Below are positions 46,593 through 55,652 of a DNA stretch of 64,000 nt, one piece after another. Where the stretch lies: NCBI RefSeq assembly GCF_002354895.1, contig NZ_CP023439.1, positions 1,984,001 through 2,048,000 of the forward strand, read 5' to 3'. The translations under genes and the position numbers were made by a program. The notes beneath the pieces are model-generated. The model did not search any database. It saw only the letters and a list, made by a program, of their open reading frames with translations, and was not told the DNA's origin. Source of the stretch: Thauera sp. K11. GTDB taxonomy: Bacteria; Pseudomonadota; Gammaproteobacteria; Burkholderiales; Rhodocyclaceae. How positions within the stretch are numbered: position 1 is the stretch's first letter; each line of letters opens with the position of its first letter.

Positions 46593-47644
46593 GCCCGCAC
46601 CTCGATCCCCGCGATCGCCGCTTCGAGCAGGCGCACCGCGGACGCATGATGCTGCGCGCCGGTTTCCGCCGGTGCCTTGCCTGCGCAGGATCGCGCATGG
46701 CTCGCCTCGAGCATGATGCCGAGCTTGAAGCGTGCCATCGCGACGTACCAGTCGATCGCCGACAGGTCGCGCGCGGTGCGCTGGCGATAGTGTTCGATGA
46801 GTTCGGCAGTCGAGGGAAGACCGTCGGCGGGCGCGATACGGATGGTGCCGGCGCCCCGCCCGTCGCGGTCGGGCCAGGTCGCGACGAGCCAGCCGAGGTC
46901 GAGCAGCGGATCCCCCAGCGTCGCAAGCTCCCAGTCGATGATCGCTGCAAGCGCCGGCCGGTCATGCCGGAACATCACGTTGCCGAAGTGATAATCGCCG
47001 TGCATCAGCCCCGGAACGTTGGCTGCCGGCACGTGCGCTTCGAGCCAGTCGGCCACCTCGCGCACACCAGGCAGCGCCTGCGGCCCCGGCCAACCGGGCT
47101 GCTCCGCGCAGCGCTCGAGATGCTTGAGCCAGCGCGGCACTTGCCGCTCAAGAAACCCTTCCGGCCGCCCGAAGTCCGCCAGTCCGACCGCATCGGGCGC
47201 GACCTCGCCCAGGCGCAGCAAGGCATCGACCATCGACAGCCCCATCGCATGGCGCCACGTCGGATCAGTGGCATAGAGCCCCCGGAGCGGCGTGGGCGTT
47301 GCGGTAAAGCCATCCACCGGAGCCATCAGGTAGAACGGCGCACCGAGCACCGACGCATCCCTGCAGGCAGCAATCAGGCGCGGGTGTGGTACCGCCGTGC
47401 CGGCAAGTGCTCCGAGCAGCCGCGCCTCACGGAGAAAGGTCGCGTGGATCTCGGGCTTTGCGCCCGGCGGCGGGCAGCGCAGGACGTACTCGGCGCCGTC
47501 CCCAAAAAGGCGCAGCAGGACGTTCTGCGTGCCCCCGGTGAGCGGCGTAACGGAGTCGATCGCCCCACTACCCAGCCCCTGCGCATCCATCCATTCGGCG
47601 AGTCGTCCGAGATCGACCTCCGCCGCCCCCCCGTGAGCGCTCAT
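46589..47644 (-). CDS. Phosphotransferase (aminoglycoside-phosphotransferase fold) family protein
   Basis: 351 residues, kinase-like fold: nucleotide loop TPLTGGTQNVLLRL, Lys/Arg strand YVLRCPPPG, catalytic HGDYHFGNVMF and metal-binding IIDWELATLGDPLLDLGW. This is the family that is fused to, or encoded next to, acyl-CoA dehydrogenases (ACAD10/11 type), where it phosphorylates 4-hydroxyacyl-CoA before dehydrogenase-linked elimination. The gene overlaps a dehydrogenase gene by four bases, which supports such a role here. Confidence 0.88.
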   Translation of the reverse strand: MSAHGGAAEVDLGRLAEWMDAQGLGSGAIDSVTPLTGGTQNVLLRLFGDGAEYVLRCPPPGAKPEIHATFLREARLLGALAGTAVPHPRLIAACRDASVLGAPFYLMAPVDGFTATPTPLRGLYATDPTWRHAMGLSMVDALLRLGEVAPDAVGLADFGRPEGFLERQVPRWLKHLERCAEQPGWPGPQALPGVREVADWLEAHVPAANVPGLMHGDYHFGNVMFRHDRPALAAIIDWELATLGDPLLDLGWLVATWPDRDGRGAGTIRIAPADGLPSTAELIEHYRQRTARDLSAIDWYVAMARFKLGIMLEASHARSCAGKAPAETGAQHHASAVRLLEAAIAGIEVRA

Positions 47645-48915
47645 CCCAGCACCGCGCTGAACTTCGCCCGTGCAGCGGCCTCGGCCGTCGGCCGGTGATA
47701 GTCCGGGAACAGGTCCTCACAACCGGTGTACTCGCGCAGCAACTGCTTGGCGACGGTGACCTTGTGCACCTCGGTCGGACCGTCTGCGAGCCCCATCTGG
47801 TAGGCGCGCACGATCAGGCCGACGAAGGGCATCTCGGACGACACCCCTATCGATCCATGCACCTGCAATGCGCTCGACGCGATGTCGTGCAGCACCTTGG
47901 GCATCGTCGCCTTCACCGCGGCGATGTCCTTGCGCACCTTCATGTAGTCCTGGTACTTGTCGATGCGCCAGGCAGTGCGCATGACCAGCAGGCGGAACTG
48001 CTCGAGCTGGATCCACGCATCGGCGATCCTCTCCTGCACCATCTGCTTGTCCGCGAGCAGCGAGCCCTGGGTGCTGCGCGACAAGGCCCGCTCGCACAGC
48101 GCGTCGAGCGCCTTCTGCGACTGGCCGATGACGCGCATCGCGTGGTGCACGCGCCCCCCGCCGAGGCGCACCTGCGCGACGACGAAGGCCTCGCCCGGCG
48201 CGCCGAGCATGTTCTCCGCCGCCACCCGCACCCGGTCGAAGTTCAGGTAGCCATGAGTCGCCTCGGGATCGTCAGGGACGCCGACGTTACGGACGATCTC
48301 GATTCCCGGCGTGCAGGCAGGCACGATGAACATGCTCATGCCTTTGTAGGGCGACACGGTCGGATCGGTGATCGCCATGACGATGTAGAACGCGGCATAG
48401 CGCGCGTTCGACGCGAACCACTTCTGCCCCGAAATCAGCCAATCATTGCCATCCTGTTCGGCGCGCGTCGTGAACACTTTCGGATCGGCGCCCCCCTGCG
48501 GCTCGGTCATCGCAAAACAGGACACGATGCGGTTGTCGAGAAGCGGCTCGAGGTAGCGCGCCTTCTGTTCGGGCGTGCCGTAGTGCGCGAGGATCTCGCA
48601 GTTTCCCGAGTCGGGCGCGTGCGCACCGAACACGATGGGCGCGAACAGCGCGCGACCGAGGATCTCGTTCATCAGCGCCAGCTTGACCTGGCCATAGCCC
48701 GACCCGCCGAGTTCCGGTCCGAGGTGGCAAGCCCACAGATTCCTGGCCTTCACCTCGCGCTGCAGCGGGCGGACCAGCGCCTCGAAGCGCGGATCGTGGA
48801 TATTCCAGGGACTGCCGAGGACATGCTCGAGCGGCTCGACCTCGTCGCGCACGAAGCGGTCGATCCAGTCGAGTTCCTGCTGGAATTCCGGGTCGGTCTC
48901 AAAATCCCATGCCAT
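47641..48915 (-). CDS. Acyl-CoA dehydrogenase (4), ACAD11-like
   Basis: 424 residues, longer at the N-terminus than the other three. Motifs: ACHLGPELGGSGYGQVKLAL, CFAMTEPQGGADPKVFTT (FAD loop), ISGQKWFASNARYAAFYIV, RVHHAMRVIGQSQKALDAL, and the end LQVHGSIGVSSEMPFVGLI, ADGPTEVHKVTVAKQLLREY. These features match the ACAD11 branch, which works with a phosphotransferase-fold partner encoded here by the next, overlapping gene. Together they could remove a 4-hydroxy group from an acyl-CoA chain (inference from the mammalian and bacterial pairs). Confidence 0.92.
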   Translation of the reverse strand: MAWDFETDPEFQQELDWIDRFVRDEVEPLEHVLGSPWNIHDPRFEALVRPLQREVKARNLWACHLGPELGGSGYGQVKLALMNEILGRALFAPIVFGAHAPDSGNCEILAHYGTPEQKARYLEPLLDNRIVSCFAMTEPQGGADPKVFTTRAEQDGNDWLISGQKWFASNARYAAFYIVMAITDPTVSPYKGMSMFIVPACTPGIEIVRNVGVPDDPEATHGYLNFDRVRVAAENMLGAPGEAFVVAQVRLGGGRVHHAMRVIGQSQKALDALCERALSRSTQGSLLADKQMVQERIADAWIQLEQFRLLVMRTAWRIDKYQDYMKVRKDIAAVKATMPKVLHDIASSALQVHGSIGVSSEMPFVGLIVRAYQMGLADGPTEVHKVTVAKQLLREYTGCEDLFPDYHRPTAEAAARAKFSAVLG

Positions 48916-48927
48916 CTTCGATCTCCA

Positions 48928-49665
48928 TCAGGCGAGCAGCAGGCCACCATCGACCAGCAGGGTCTGGCCGAGCATGTAGGACGCCAGCGGCGAAGCGAGG
49001 AAGAGCGCCGCACCGGCCATCTCTTCCGGCGTGCCGAGGCGGCCGAGGGGAATATTCTTGAGCGACGCCTCAAGGCGCTTGGGGTGATCCGTCGTGATGC
49101 GGGTAAGCTTGGTCGCGACGAGCCCGGGGGCGATGCCGTTCACGCGGATGCCGTCACGTGCCCACGCTTCGCCCAGCGTGCGGGTAAGGCCGTAGGCCCC
49201 CGTCTTGGAAGCGTTGTAGGCCGGGGTGCCGACCGTGGAATGGAAGGCCGCGGCCGAACTCACGATGATCATCGATCCGCGGCTCTCGGCGAGCATGTCG
49301 TGGAACTTGTCGCCACAGGCCATGAGGCTCACGAGGTTCACATTCACGACCTCCCGAAAGGCCGGCACCTTGAACTCCTCGCGGTTGTAGCGCACCGTGC
49401 CTTGCGAGCAGATCAGCACGTCGAGCCGCTCGAACGGCACCGGCGCGCACGCCACCGCATCGGCGTCGGCCACGTCCACTTGCGCATACGCGAGTCCCTC
49501 GAGGTTCGAGTCGGCCGAATCCGCATAATCGGCGGCGGTCGGTCGCGTGCCCCAGACGTGGACGCTCGCCCCGCGCCGACGGAAGGCCTGCGCCATGCCG
49601 TTGCCGATCCCGCTCGATCCTCCCACCACGAGTACCGTCTTGCCGCTGAAGTCCAGTTCGTTCAC
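48928..49665 (-). CDS. Short-chain dehydrogenase/reductase (2)
   Basis: 245 residues from a GTG start at 49665 that follows GGAGA; longer readings have no support. Cofactor loop VVGGSSGIGNGMA, with WGTRP after the second strand (Arg, suggesting NADP). Catalytic Ser in IVSSAAAF, Tyr-x3-Lys in PAYNASKTGAYG, and APGLVATKLT. The family NAG motif reads CSQG in this protein, an unusual replacement. It lies between the CoA-transferase gene and the dehydrogenase gene in one operon. Confidence 0.9.
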   Translation of the reverse strand: MNELDFSGKTVLVVGGSSGIGNGMAQAFRRRGASVHVWGTRPTAADYADSADSNLEGLAYAQVDVADADAVACAPVPFERLDVLICSQGTVRYNREEFKVPAFREVVNVNLVSLMACGDKFHDMLAESRGSMIIVSSAAAFHSTVGTPAYNASKTGAYGLTRTLGEAWARDGIRVNGIAPGLVATKLTRITTDHPKRLEASLKNIPLGRLGTPEEMAGAALFLASPLASYMLGQTLLVDGGLLLA

Positions 49666-49691
49666 GTGTTCGTTTCTCCTTCGTCCATGCG

Positions 49692-51923
49692 TCAGGGATT
49701 GGTCACGGCCGCGGCGACCATGCTTTGAATCTGCCCTTCGTCGAGCCCGACCGATCGCCACACCCTGTGGCTGTGCTCGCCCAGCGCCGGCGGTGCCCGG
49801 TCAAGGGCGAGGGGCAGGTCGCAAAAGTTCCAGTACGCGCCGACCTGTTCGAGGTGCCCATACACCGCGTGCGGATAGGCGGCGTGCAGCCCCGCCCGTC
49901 GGCAGCCGTCGTCGTCGAGAAAGCTCAGACCGGGGTTTTCGAGCGCGGGCTCGCAAGGCACCCCCGCCGCGGTCAGACACTCGCAGGCCGTCTCGCGGCT
50001 GAACGCCGCAAACCAGGCCTCGCGATCGTTCCCGGCCAAGGCGGCGAGCGCCCGCGCTTCCTCCGGCCGCAGCGCGGCGACAGCCAGCCAGCCGTCCGCG
50101 CAGCGATACAGACGGTGATCCGGCGACACGCCGGTCTGCGCCGCGTCGAGGTGATCGATCGGGGACAGACTGCCGTCGGCGCGCATCACGGCCTCGCCCA
50201 CGGTCAGTAGCGTCGCGCCGAGGAGCGATGCCGCCACCGCCTGTCCGTCGCCCGTTATCTGGCGCTGAAAATGCGCGAGCAGGAGTGCGAACACTGACGA
50301 CAGCGCGGCGAAGTAGTCCCCGACGCCGAAGCGCAACCACATCGGCGGCCTCCCCTCGCCGCCGCATTCCACTTCCCAGCCGCAGGCCGCCTGCATCAGC
50401 TGGTCGAACCCGGGCCAGTCCTTGCGCGGTCCCAGCGGACCGTAGGAGCTGATGTGGCAATACACAAGCGCCGGATTGATCGCCTTCAGCGTTTCGTAGT
50501 CGATACCCAGCTTGTGCGCGGCCGGCAGGCGGACGTTGTGATGAACCACGTCGGCCCAGCGCACCAGCGCCGCGAGTGCCGGTTGTGCGGTCGGATCCCC
50601 GAGCTTGAGCGTCGCACCGAGCTTGCCACGCTGCGTGCCGGCGAAGATCCGTTCCAGACGGCGCATCGCATCGCCACCGGGGGGTTCCACCTTGATGACT
50701 TCGGCGCCGAGGTCGGCGAGGAGCTGCGTCGCGAAGGGCCCCGCAAGGTAGGCGCCCAGGTCGAGCACCCTGAGGCCAGTGAGGGGTGCGCTCCCCGACT
50801 GCCCCTTCGGCACGCCGTCGAATGCTTGCGCGCGCGGGACGCTCCAAGCCGGGTCCGATTCAAGCGGCAGCAACCCGCCGCGCAGGCGCGGGGGAGGGTC
50901 GGTGGTGTACGCCGGCCCGGGTTCGAACACGTGACCGAGGACGGGATCGTCCACCATCACGACAAATCCGTTGGCACGCGCCTGTTCGTCGCGGTATATC
51001 TCACCGAAAGGGGCCGCAACCTGTGCGGCCACGTCGTGCTGCCAGAAGTGTTCGACCCATTCCTGCGCAGGGCGCGTGGCAATGATTGCCCTATTCGCGC
51101 CGAAGTTTGGCGCAACGTGGCTGGGTGGATATTTCGCGTTCTCGGCCGCGACCGCCTCGGGCCCCATCGCTGCGAGCGCCTCTGCCATCCAAGGCGCCTT
51201 GTCCGGCGAGTAGTGCACATGGATCCAGCGCCCGTCGAAGCATCGGTGCAGCGGAATAGGCGTCGTCTTGTCGAGCCCTTTCGCGAACACCGGTGTCGGC
51301 GTCTCGGCGCGTGACCAGTGCATGCTCATCGGTGCGAGCGCGGCCTGGGCGAGGCTGGTGTGAGCCGCCCCGCCGCGCCCGTCGCGTCGACGTGCGATCA
51401 GACGCGCCATCACCCCGATGACGCAGAACCAGGCGGCGAGCCAACTCGCGAATGGCATGCGGACGAAGATCGGGCCCGGCCGATGACCAGGCTGCTCGTC
51501 GAGCAGACCCAAGCGCGCGAGCACGAGCGATTCCCGCGGCAAGGCCTCGGCGAGTGGATGCCGGGATGGCCAGCCGGTGATTGCCGAGACAACAAGCTGC
51601 GGGCATGCTGCAGCAAGCACGTCGTCCGCCAGCCCCAACGCCGCCGCACGGCGGGGTATGAAGTCGTGGATCAACACGTCGGCGTCGGCCAGCAAGGCAC
51701 GCAGACGCCCGCGCCCATCATCGCGATCCAGGTCGAGCTCGACCCGACGCTTTCCCCTGTTGAGAACGGAGAACAAGGCCGTGCCCTGCTCCGCATCGCT
51801 GCCCGGCGCTTCGATGCGGATGACTTCCGCACCCGCCTCCGAGAGCAGCAACCCGGCCGCCGGACCGGGGATGCCGCATGCGATCTCGACGACGCGGATA
51901 CCGGCGAGGATGCCTTCGTGCAT
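49692..51923 (-). CDS. Tandem class III (CaiB/BaiF) CoA-transferase, two fused domains
   Basis: 743 residues from ATG 51923. Two complete family halves: domain 1 about 1-360 (GIRVVEIACGIPGPAAGLLL, AGAEVIRIEAPGSD) and domain 2 about 375-743 (GLRVLDLGAYLAGPFATQLL, GAEVIKVEPPGGDAMRR, RGKLGATLKL). Class III enzymes move CoA between carboxylic acids through an active-site Asp. In domain 2 the expected segment reads HHNVRLPAAHKLGIDYETLK with Asn in place of the usual NFRPG motif, and in domain 1 IHDFIPRRAAALG, so the catalytic residues need checking. Tandem fusions of this type occur in steroid and terpenoid gene clusters. It starts four bases after the CMD-type gene. Confidence 0.9.
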   Translation of the reverse strand: MHEGILAGIRVVEIACGIPGPAAGLLLSEAGAEVIRIEAPGSDAEQGTALFSVLNRGKRRVELDLDRDDGRGRLRALLADADVLIHDFIPRRAAALGLADDVLAAACPQLVVSAITGWPSRHPLAEALPRESLVLARLGLLDEQPGHRPGPIFVRMPFASWLAAWFCVIGVMARLIARRRDGRGGAAHTSLAQAALAPMSMHWSRAETPTPVFAKGLDKTTPIPLHRCFDGRWIHVHYSPDKAPWMAEALAAMGPEAVAAENAKYPPSHVAPNFGANRAIIATRPAQEWVEHFWQHDVAAQVAAPFGEIYRDEQARANGFVVMVDDPVLGHVFEPGPAYTTDPPPRLRGGLLPLESDPAWSVPRAQAFDGVPKGQSGSAPLTGLRVLDLGAYLAGPFATQLLADLGAEVIKVEPPGGDAMRRLERIFAGTQRGKLGATLKLGDPTAQPALAALVRWADVVHHNVRLPAAHKLGIDYETLKAINPALVYCHISSYGPLGPRKDWPGFDQLMQAACGWEVECGGEGRPPMWLRFGVGDYFAALSSVFALLLAHFQRQITGDGQAVAASLLGATLLTVGEAVMRADGSLSPIDHLDAAQTGVSPDHRLYRCADGWLAVAALRPEEARALAALAGNDREAWFAAFSRETACECLTAAGVPCEPALENPGLSFLDDDGCRRAGLHAAYPHAVYGHLEQVGAYWNFCDLPLALDRAPPALGEHSHRVWRSVGLDEGQIQSMVAAAVTNP

Positions 51924-51927
51924 CGCC

Positions 51928-52437
51928 CTACTCCGCGTACGCCTGCTGCACATAGGTCATGCGCCCACCCGCTAGCATCAGCGCGCAGAACATGTTCAGT
52001 TCGACGATCTGGGCGGTGGAAAAATGGCGGCCGAGCTCGGCGAATACCGCGTCGTCGATGGCCATGTAGTCGGCCGCAAAGAGCTCGGCGTATCGCAGCG
52101 CCGCCTTCTCGTGCGGCGAAAAACGAGCATCGTCCGCGCTCAGGCAGGCGATATCCTCCTCGCTCACCGCGTCGTCCTTGCGCGCGAGCTGACACGCCTT
52201 GCAGGTCGTGATCGAGGCGATCCTGAGCCGCACCAGCTCGCGGAGGCGGCCGTCGAGCACCCCACTCACGTGCATCGTTTCCAGGGTCGCGAGCCAGGCT
52301 TGGGCAAGCTCGGGGCGATGTGCCCAGACCTGCACCGGGACGGTGGAACTCAACATGCGGTTGGCGCACCCCCGCGCCACTGCGTCGGCAAGCGGTGCAG
52401 GCAACGCATCGAGGGGAATGGGCTGGATTCTCGCCAT
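51928..52437 (-). CDS. Carboxymuconolactone decarboxylase/AhpD-like protein
   Basis: 169 residues from ATG 52437 (MARIQPIPLDALPA) with GAGGA upstream; the longer frame to 52620 runs through regulon motif C and is rejected. An all-helical CMD-family protein with GRLRELVRLRIASITTCKAC, carrying the CxxC motif (Cys-Lys-Ala-Cys) and a distal ELNMFCALMLAGGR. AhpD-like members use the Cys pair for peroxide reduction or thiol exchange; others are decarboxylases. First gene of the seven-gene unit down to 44602. Confidence 0.85.
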   Translation of the reverse strand: MARIQPIPLDALPAPLADAVARGCANRMLSSTVPVQVWAHRPELAQAWLATLETMHVSGVLDGRLRELVRLRIASITTCKACQLARKDDAVSEEDIACLSADDARFSPHEKAALRYAELFAADYMAIDDAVFAELGRHFSTAQIVELNMFCALMLAGGRMTYVQQAYAE

Positions 52438-52594
52438 GGTGGGTCCTCGGTTGGGATGAACGGATTGCCCGGCGAGACGTCGGTCAGAACGCTCAGGCAA
52501 GGCTGCAGAACTTCGACGAGCCACCCGACCCTGCATGAAGCGCTCGATCGCGGGGTCGAGCGGCCTCACCGATGCACAGCCTCTCGTAGTTATA

Positions 52595-52619
52595 TGTTCA
52601 GTTTTTGCATTTTTGTTCA
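52595..52619. promoter_or_regulatory. Regulon motif, site C (before the seven-gene operon)
   Basis: TGTTCAG-N11-TTGTTCA, in an AT-rich block of the 316-base gap 52438-52753. On the minus strand it reads TGAACA, 17 bases, CATATA, compatible with a promoter about 160 bases before the CMD gene. Nothing else is seen in the gap. Confidence 0.6.
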
Positions 52620-52753
52620 AATATACGACTGAATCCCCTCCGAAACAAGAACGGCGTGATCTGACCGGGTGTCAGAACACGCCGCACCTGCCTCAGGATG
52701 TAGAGAGGACGTTCGCAATCGCGGTTTTTCCCGACCGCGCCGTTACTGCCCGT

Positions 52754-53110
52754 TCAGGGCTGACGAATGAAGTAGCGCACGTGGAGCTTGCCGCCCTCGT
52801 CGAAGCGATAGAGCTCGATGGTTTCGATCGTCACATCGGTCCCCTTCACCCTGTTGCGGTTGTGACAGGCCGCCTCGCAGCCATTGATGATCATCGCGAC
52901 CTCCTCGATGTCGATCTTGGCGTTCTGCGCGGTCCACATCGCTTCAAGCACCGGCCACCCGTCAGCGGGCGGTCGGCCGACGTATTCGATTGAGAGACCG
53001 CCGGGCGCGACCTCGCGGTAAGCAGCCAGAAAACCTTCCTTGTCGGAGGCGTTCCATCGGGCAAGCTGTGTGTGCAGGAAATGCTCGATGGCCTTCGCGT
53101 CGATGCTCAT
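52754..53110 (-). CDS. NTF2-like/SnoaL-type small protein
   Basis: 118 residues with the cone-shaped NTF2 fold pattern: helix KAIEHFLHTQLARWNASDKE, then strands ending TIETIELYRFDEGGKLHVRY. Members include ketosteroid isomerase and polyketide cyclases; catalytic Asp or His residues cannot be assigned with confidence. Probably the third gene of the unit starting with P450 gene 2, 38 bases after the hypothetical gene. It may bind or isomerise the P450 product (inference). Confidence 0.75.
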   Translation of the reverse strand: MSIDAKAIEHFLHTQLARWNASDKEGFLAAYREVAPGGLSIEYVGRPPADGWPVLEAMWTAQNAKIDIEEVAMIINGCEAACHNRNRVKGTDVTIETIELYRFDEGGKLHVRYFIRQP

Positions 53111-53148
53111 GGGAGCTCCTTTTTCGTGTCTCGTGTTGATTGGGCGCG

Positions 53149-54180
53149 TCAGAGTTCGCTGCCGCGCACATTGCGCGCGCTGCCGTTGCGGCGGTCCGAT
53201 TCGCCCCAGGCCATCCAGCGATCCGGCTCGCGCGTATCACCCACACGCCTCCAGCGGCCTTCCTGTTGCGCGGTGATCGGGAATCCGCCGACAAAGTCCA
53301 TCATTTCGCCTTTCGGATCAGGCAGGAACTCCCACTCCTCCCGGCCATCGACCACGATACGGGCAGTTTCGGCGAAATAACTTCCCTCCTTGTGTCGCAC
53401 CTCGCCCTCGATATCCGTCGTGCAATAGATCTCGCCCTTGTGGTTCTGGAAGATCGCGTAGCCCAGATTCTCGTGACCGACCATAAACGAGCCCGCATCC
53501 CAGGTCCCGTCCTTGTAGATCGTCGCGAACGACCACCAGATGACGTGCATCTTGTTGTTTACGACGAGGTCCTTCTGGAAGTGAATGGCGCCGCCGTCGG
53601 CCATCCACGCCTGGTCGAGCGCGATGACGCCCTTCACCGGACGCCCCTCGCAGATGCCGGACACGTCGTAGAGTTGCGACACGTAGAAGGTGCCCCAATC
53701 CTCGCCGGGCAGGTACCACTGCATGCCGTTGCCGATAAGCGGCCCGCCGATGTCGAGAAGCCCCTCCTCCTTCCAGCTGAAGCGCTCACCCGACGCGGTG
53801 ATCAGCCACGGCTCGCCGGGTTCGCCGTCCAGGCTGGACCAGCAGGCGGTATCTCCTTCCAGCCAGCGTTTAGGGAACATCGTCATCGCGCGAGGCAGGA
53901 TCCTTTCCTTGTCGACCCGAATGTGGCGCTCGTCAATCCGGGTGGACTGATAGATGAACTTTGTCGGATTGGGGGAGCTGCCAGGCGCATTTACGGCACG
54001 GACGAAGGAATAGATGTGCCCTTCTTCGTCGCGCACACTGCCGAAGGGCATGTGCTTGGTGAGCTTGAGCCCAAAATGATCACGCAGGTCCGCGAGCTTG
54101 GCGCCGCTGACTTTCTGCGGTCCGACCAGGCATTGATAGGCGAAATCGCCCCGTTGAGGAACGGTCTGGAAGATTCTCAT
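53149..54180 (-). CDS. Hypothetical protein with beta-rich, lipocalin-like sequence
   Basis: 343 residues from ATG 54180 (MRIFQTVPQRGDFAY). No signal peptide. The sequence is rich in Trp and Gly with repeated strand patterns (DGEPGEPWLITASGERFSW, MQWYLPGEDWGTFYVSQLYD, MHVIWWSFATIYKDGTWDAG), which recalls the CrtC/AttH-type double-lipocalin family, but I cannot be sure. It lies between P450 gene 2 and the NTF2-like gene in one unit. A role in binding or converting the hydrophobic substrate is a guess from context. The frame continuing to 54516 runs into the P450 gene and is not real. Confidence 0.65.
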   Translation of the reverse strand: MRIFQTVPQRGDFAYQCLVGPQKVSGAKLADLRDHFGLKLTKHMPFGSVRDEEGHIYSFVRAVNAPGSSPNPTKFIYQSTRIDERHIRVDKERILPRAMTMFPKRWLEGDTACWSSLDGEPGEPWLITASGERFSWKEEGLLDIGGPLIGNGMQWYLPGEDWGTFYVSQLYDVSGICEGRPVKGVIALDQAWMADGGAIHFQKDLVVNNKMHVIWWSFATIYKDGTWDAGSFMVGHENLGYAIFQNHKGEIYCTTDIEGEVRHKEGSYFAETARIVVDGREEWEFLPDPKGEMMDFVGGFPITAQQEGRWRRVGDTREPDRWMAWGESDRRNGSARNVRGSEL

Positions 54181-54245
54181 CGTTGAATTCCGGAAGAGGT
54201 CGGGAAGCCGCCCGTGCGCGCGACGGGCGGGAACGGTGCCCGGGT

Positions 54246-55520
54246 TCAGTCCCAGATCACATGCACGTGGGACGCGCCGCGCAGCTGGGCACCTTCGATG
54301 ACCGGTGCGGGCTTGTCCGGGTCCAGCCGCAGGTTCGGAAAGAGATCGAGGATCGCGTTGATCGCGCAATTGAGCTCCACCTTGGCAACGAACTGTCCGA
54401 TGCACATGTGCGGGCCGAACCCGAAACCGAAGGAGGGCTTGAGCTTGCGGTCGATGTCGAACTGGTCCGGGTTCTCGAACACCTCCTCGTCCCGGTTCGC
54501 CGATACCACCATGCACTGCACGAACGACCCCTTGGGGATCGTCACGCCGTGCAGTTCCACCTCCTTGGCCGTCTCGCGCACCTTGAAGGTCGCCACCGGC
54601 TCATAGCGGACGGCTTCGTCGATCAGCTTGGGCACCAGCGAGCGGTCGGCCCTGACGCGATCGACCAGCCCCGGCGTCGTCAGCAACAGGGTCATGACGG
54701 AACTGAACGTGCGCGTGGTCGTCTCGCCCGCCGCCGGCAACAGCGAGCGCACAAAGGTGATGACCTGGTGGTCGTCGAGCCTCTCGCCCTCATATTCGGC
54801 ACGCAGCAGGCGCCCAATGATGTCGTCGCCGTGGGAGCCCTCGGCGCGGCGCTTGACCACCACCTCCTGAATGGCGTCATAGAGCAGTTTGACCGCAACC
54901 CCGGCATTGCGGCGCGCCTCATCGATCTTCTCGGGGTCGACCTGGTTGCCTCCGACCATCGCCAGGGTCCATGCCGCGTACTTCTTGTACTTCTCGGTGT
55001 CGTCCGTCGGGAAACCCATCAGCGCGTACATTTCACGGATCGGGAAGTACAAGCCGAAGTCCATCAGATCCGCCTTCCTCTGCGACACCATCGGCTCGAG
55101 GAAGTCCTTGCGGATCACGTGGTCGATCTGGCCCCGCCACTTGTTGACCGTATCCGGCATGAAGGCCGGTTGCAGCAAGGCCCGCACGCGCCGGTGTTGC
55201 TCGCCGTCCATCGCGAGAATGATCAGGCCATCGAAGAATGCCCCCAGTCCCTCGGCAATGAATCCGTTGGTGTAAGTGTCGGCATCACGCAGCACGTTCA
55301 TCACGTCCTTGTAGCCGAACAGCGCGAACGTGGGCCGAGTGCCCTGTTTGAGGCCGGCGTTCGTCGGCACGCCGAACTGCTTGATGAAGTCCCCGACGTA
55401 GATCGGGGACTTGCCGCGCATCGCCCGGCACGCGGCGTGAATGTCGCCTTTGCCCTTGTAGGTTTCCGATACGGCCGTGTATGCGGTTTCGAGGTCGAGG
55501 TTGAGGATATCGGTGCTCAC
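54246..55520 (-). CDS. Cytochrome P450 (2)
   Basis: 424 residues from a GTG start at 55520 with AGGAGA upstream; the longer frame reads through the motif E region. I-helix LLPAAGETTTRTF, ExxR in DEAVRYEP, heme loop FGFGPHMCIGQFVAKVEL. It shares length, I-helix and heme loop with P450 gene 1 at 43074, plus the C-terminal VIWD, so the two are recent paralogues. They differ mainly in the N-terminal third and in substrate-recognition loops, consistent with two positions on one substrate or two substrates. No ferredoxin or reductase gene is in the window. Confidence 0.93.
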   Translation of the reverse strand: MSTDILNLDLETAYTAVSETYKGKGDIHAACRAMRGKSPIYVGDFIKQFGVPTNAGLKQGTRPTFALFGYKDVMNVLRDADTYTNGFIAEGLGAFFDGLIILAMDGEQHRRVRALLQPAFMPDTVNKWRGQIDHVIRKDFLEPMVSQRKADLMDFGLYFPIREMYALMGFPTDDTEKYKKYAAWTLAMVGGNQVDPEKIDEARRNAGVAVKLLYDAIQEVVVKRRAEGSHGDDIIGRLLRAEYEGERLDDHQVITFVRSLLPAAGETTTRTFSSVMTLLLTTPGLVDRVRADRSLVPKLIDEAVRYEPVATFKVRETAKEVELHGVTIPKGSFVQCMVVSANRDEEVFENPDQFDIDRKLKPSFGFGFGPHMCIGQFVAKVELNCAINAILDLFPNLRLDPDKPAPVIEGAQLRGASHVHVIWD

Positions 55521-55575
55521 GGTTGTCTCCTGTGTGGCGCCCGTTGCTGCGGTTATCGAGAAACAACCGCCAGAC

Positions 55576-55603
55576 ACATGCGCATTTTTTGCAAAAGCGT
55601 CCA
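55576..55603. promoter_or_regulatory. Regulon motif, site E (before P450 gene 2)
   Basis: On the minus strand TGGACGCTTTTGCAAAAA-TG..CAT aligns without gaps with site C (TGAACAAAAATGCAAAAA). The core TGCAAAAA and the outer TG-AC and CAT are kept, but the palindrome is weaker. It lies 56 bases before the P450 start. Confidence 0.5.
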
Positions 55604-55652
55604 CATCCTAACCATCAAATCGAAGCGGTGGCCGATTCGGCAGCGACTGTCG

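Noticed and set aside
47695..49728. 677-codon plus-strand frame opposite a dehydrogenase and an SDR gene
   Set aside because: Spans two real genes on the other strand and is rich in His, Arg and Asp without domain pattern.
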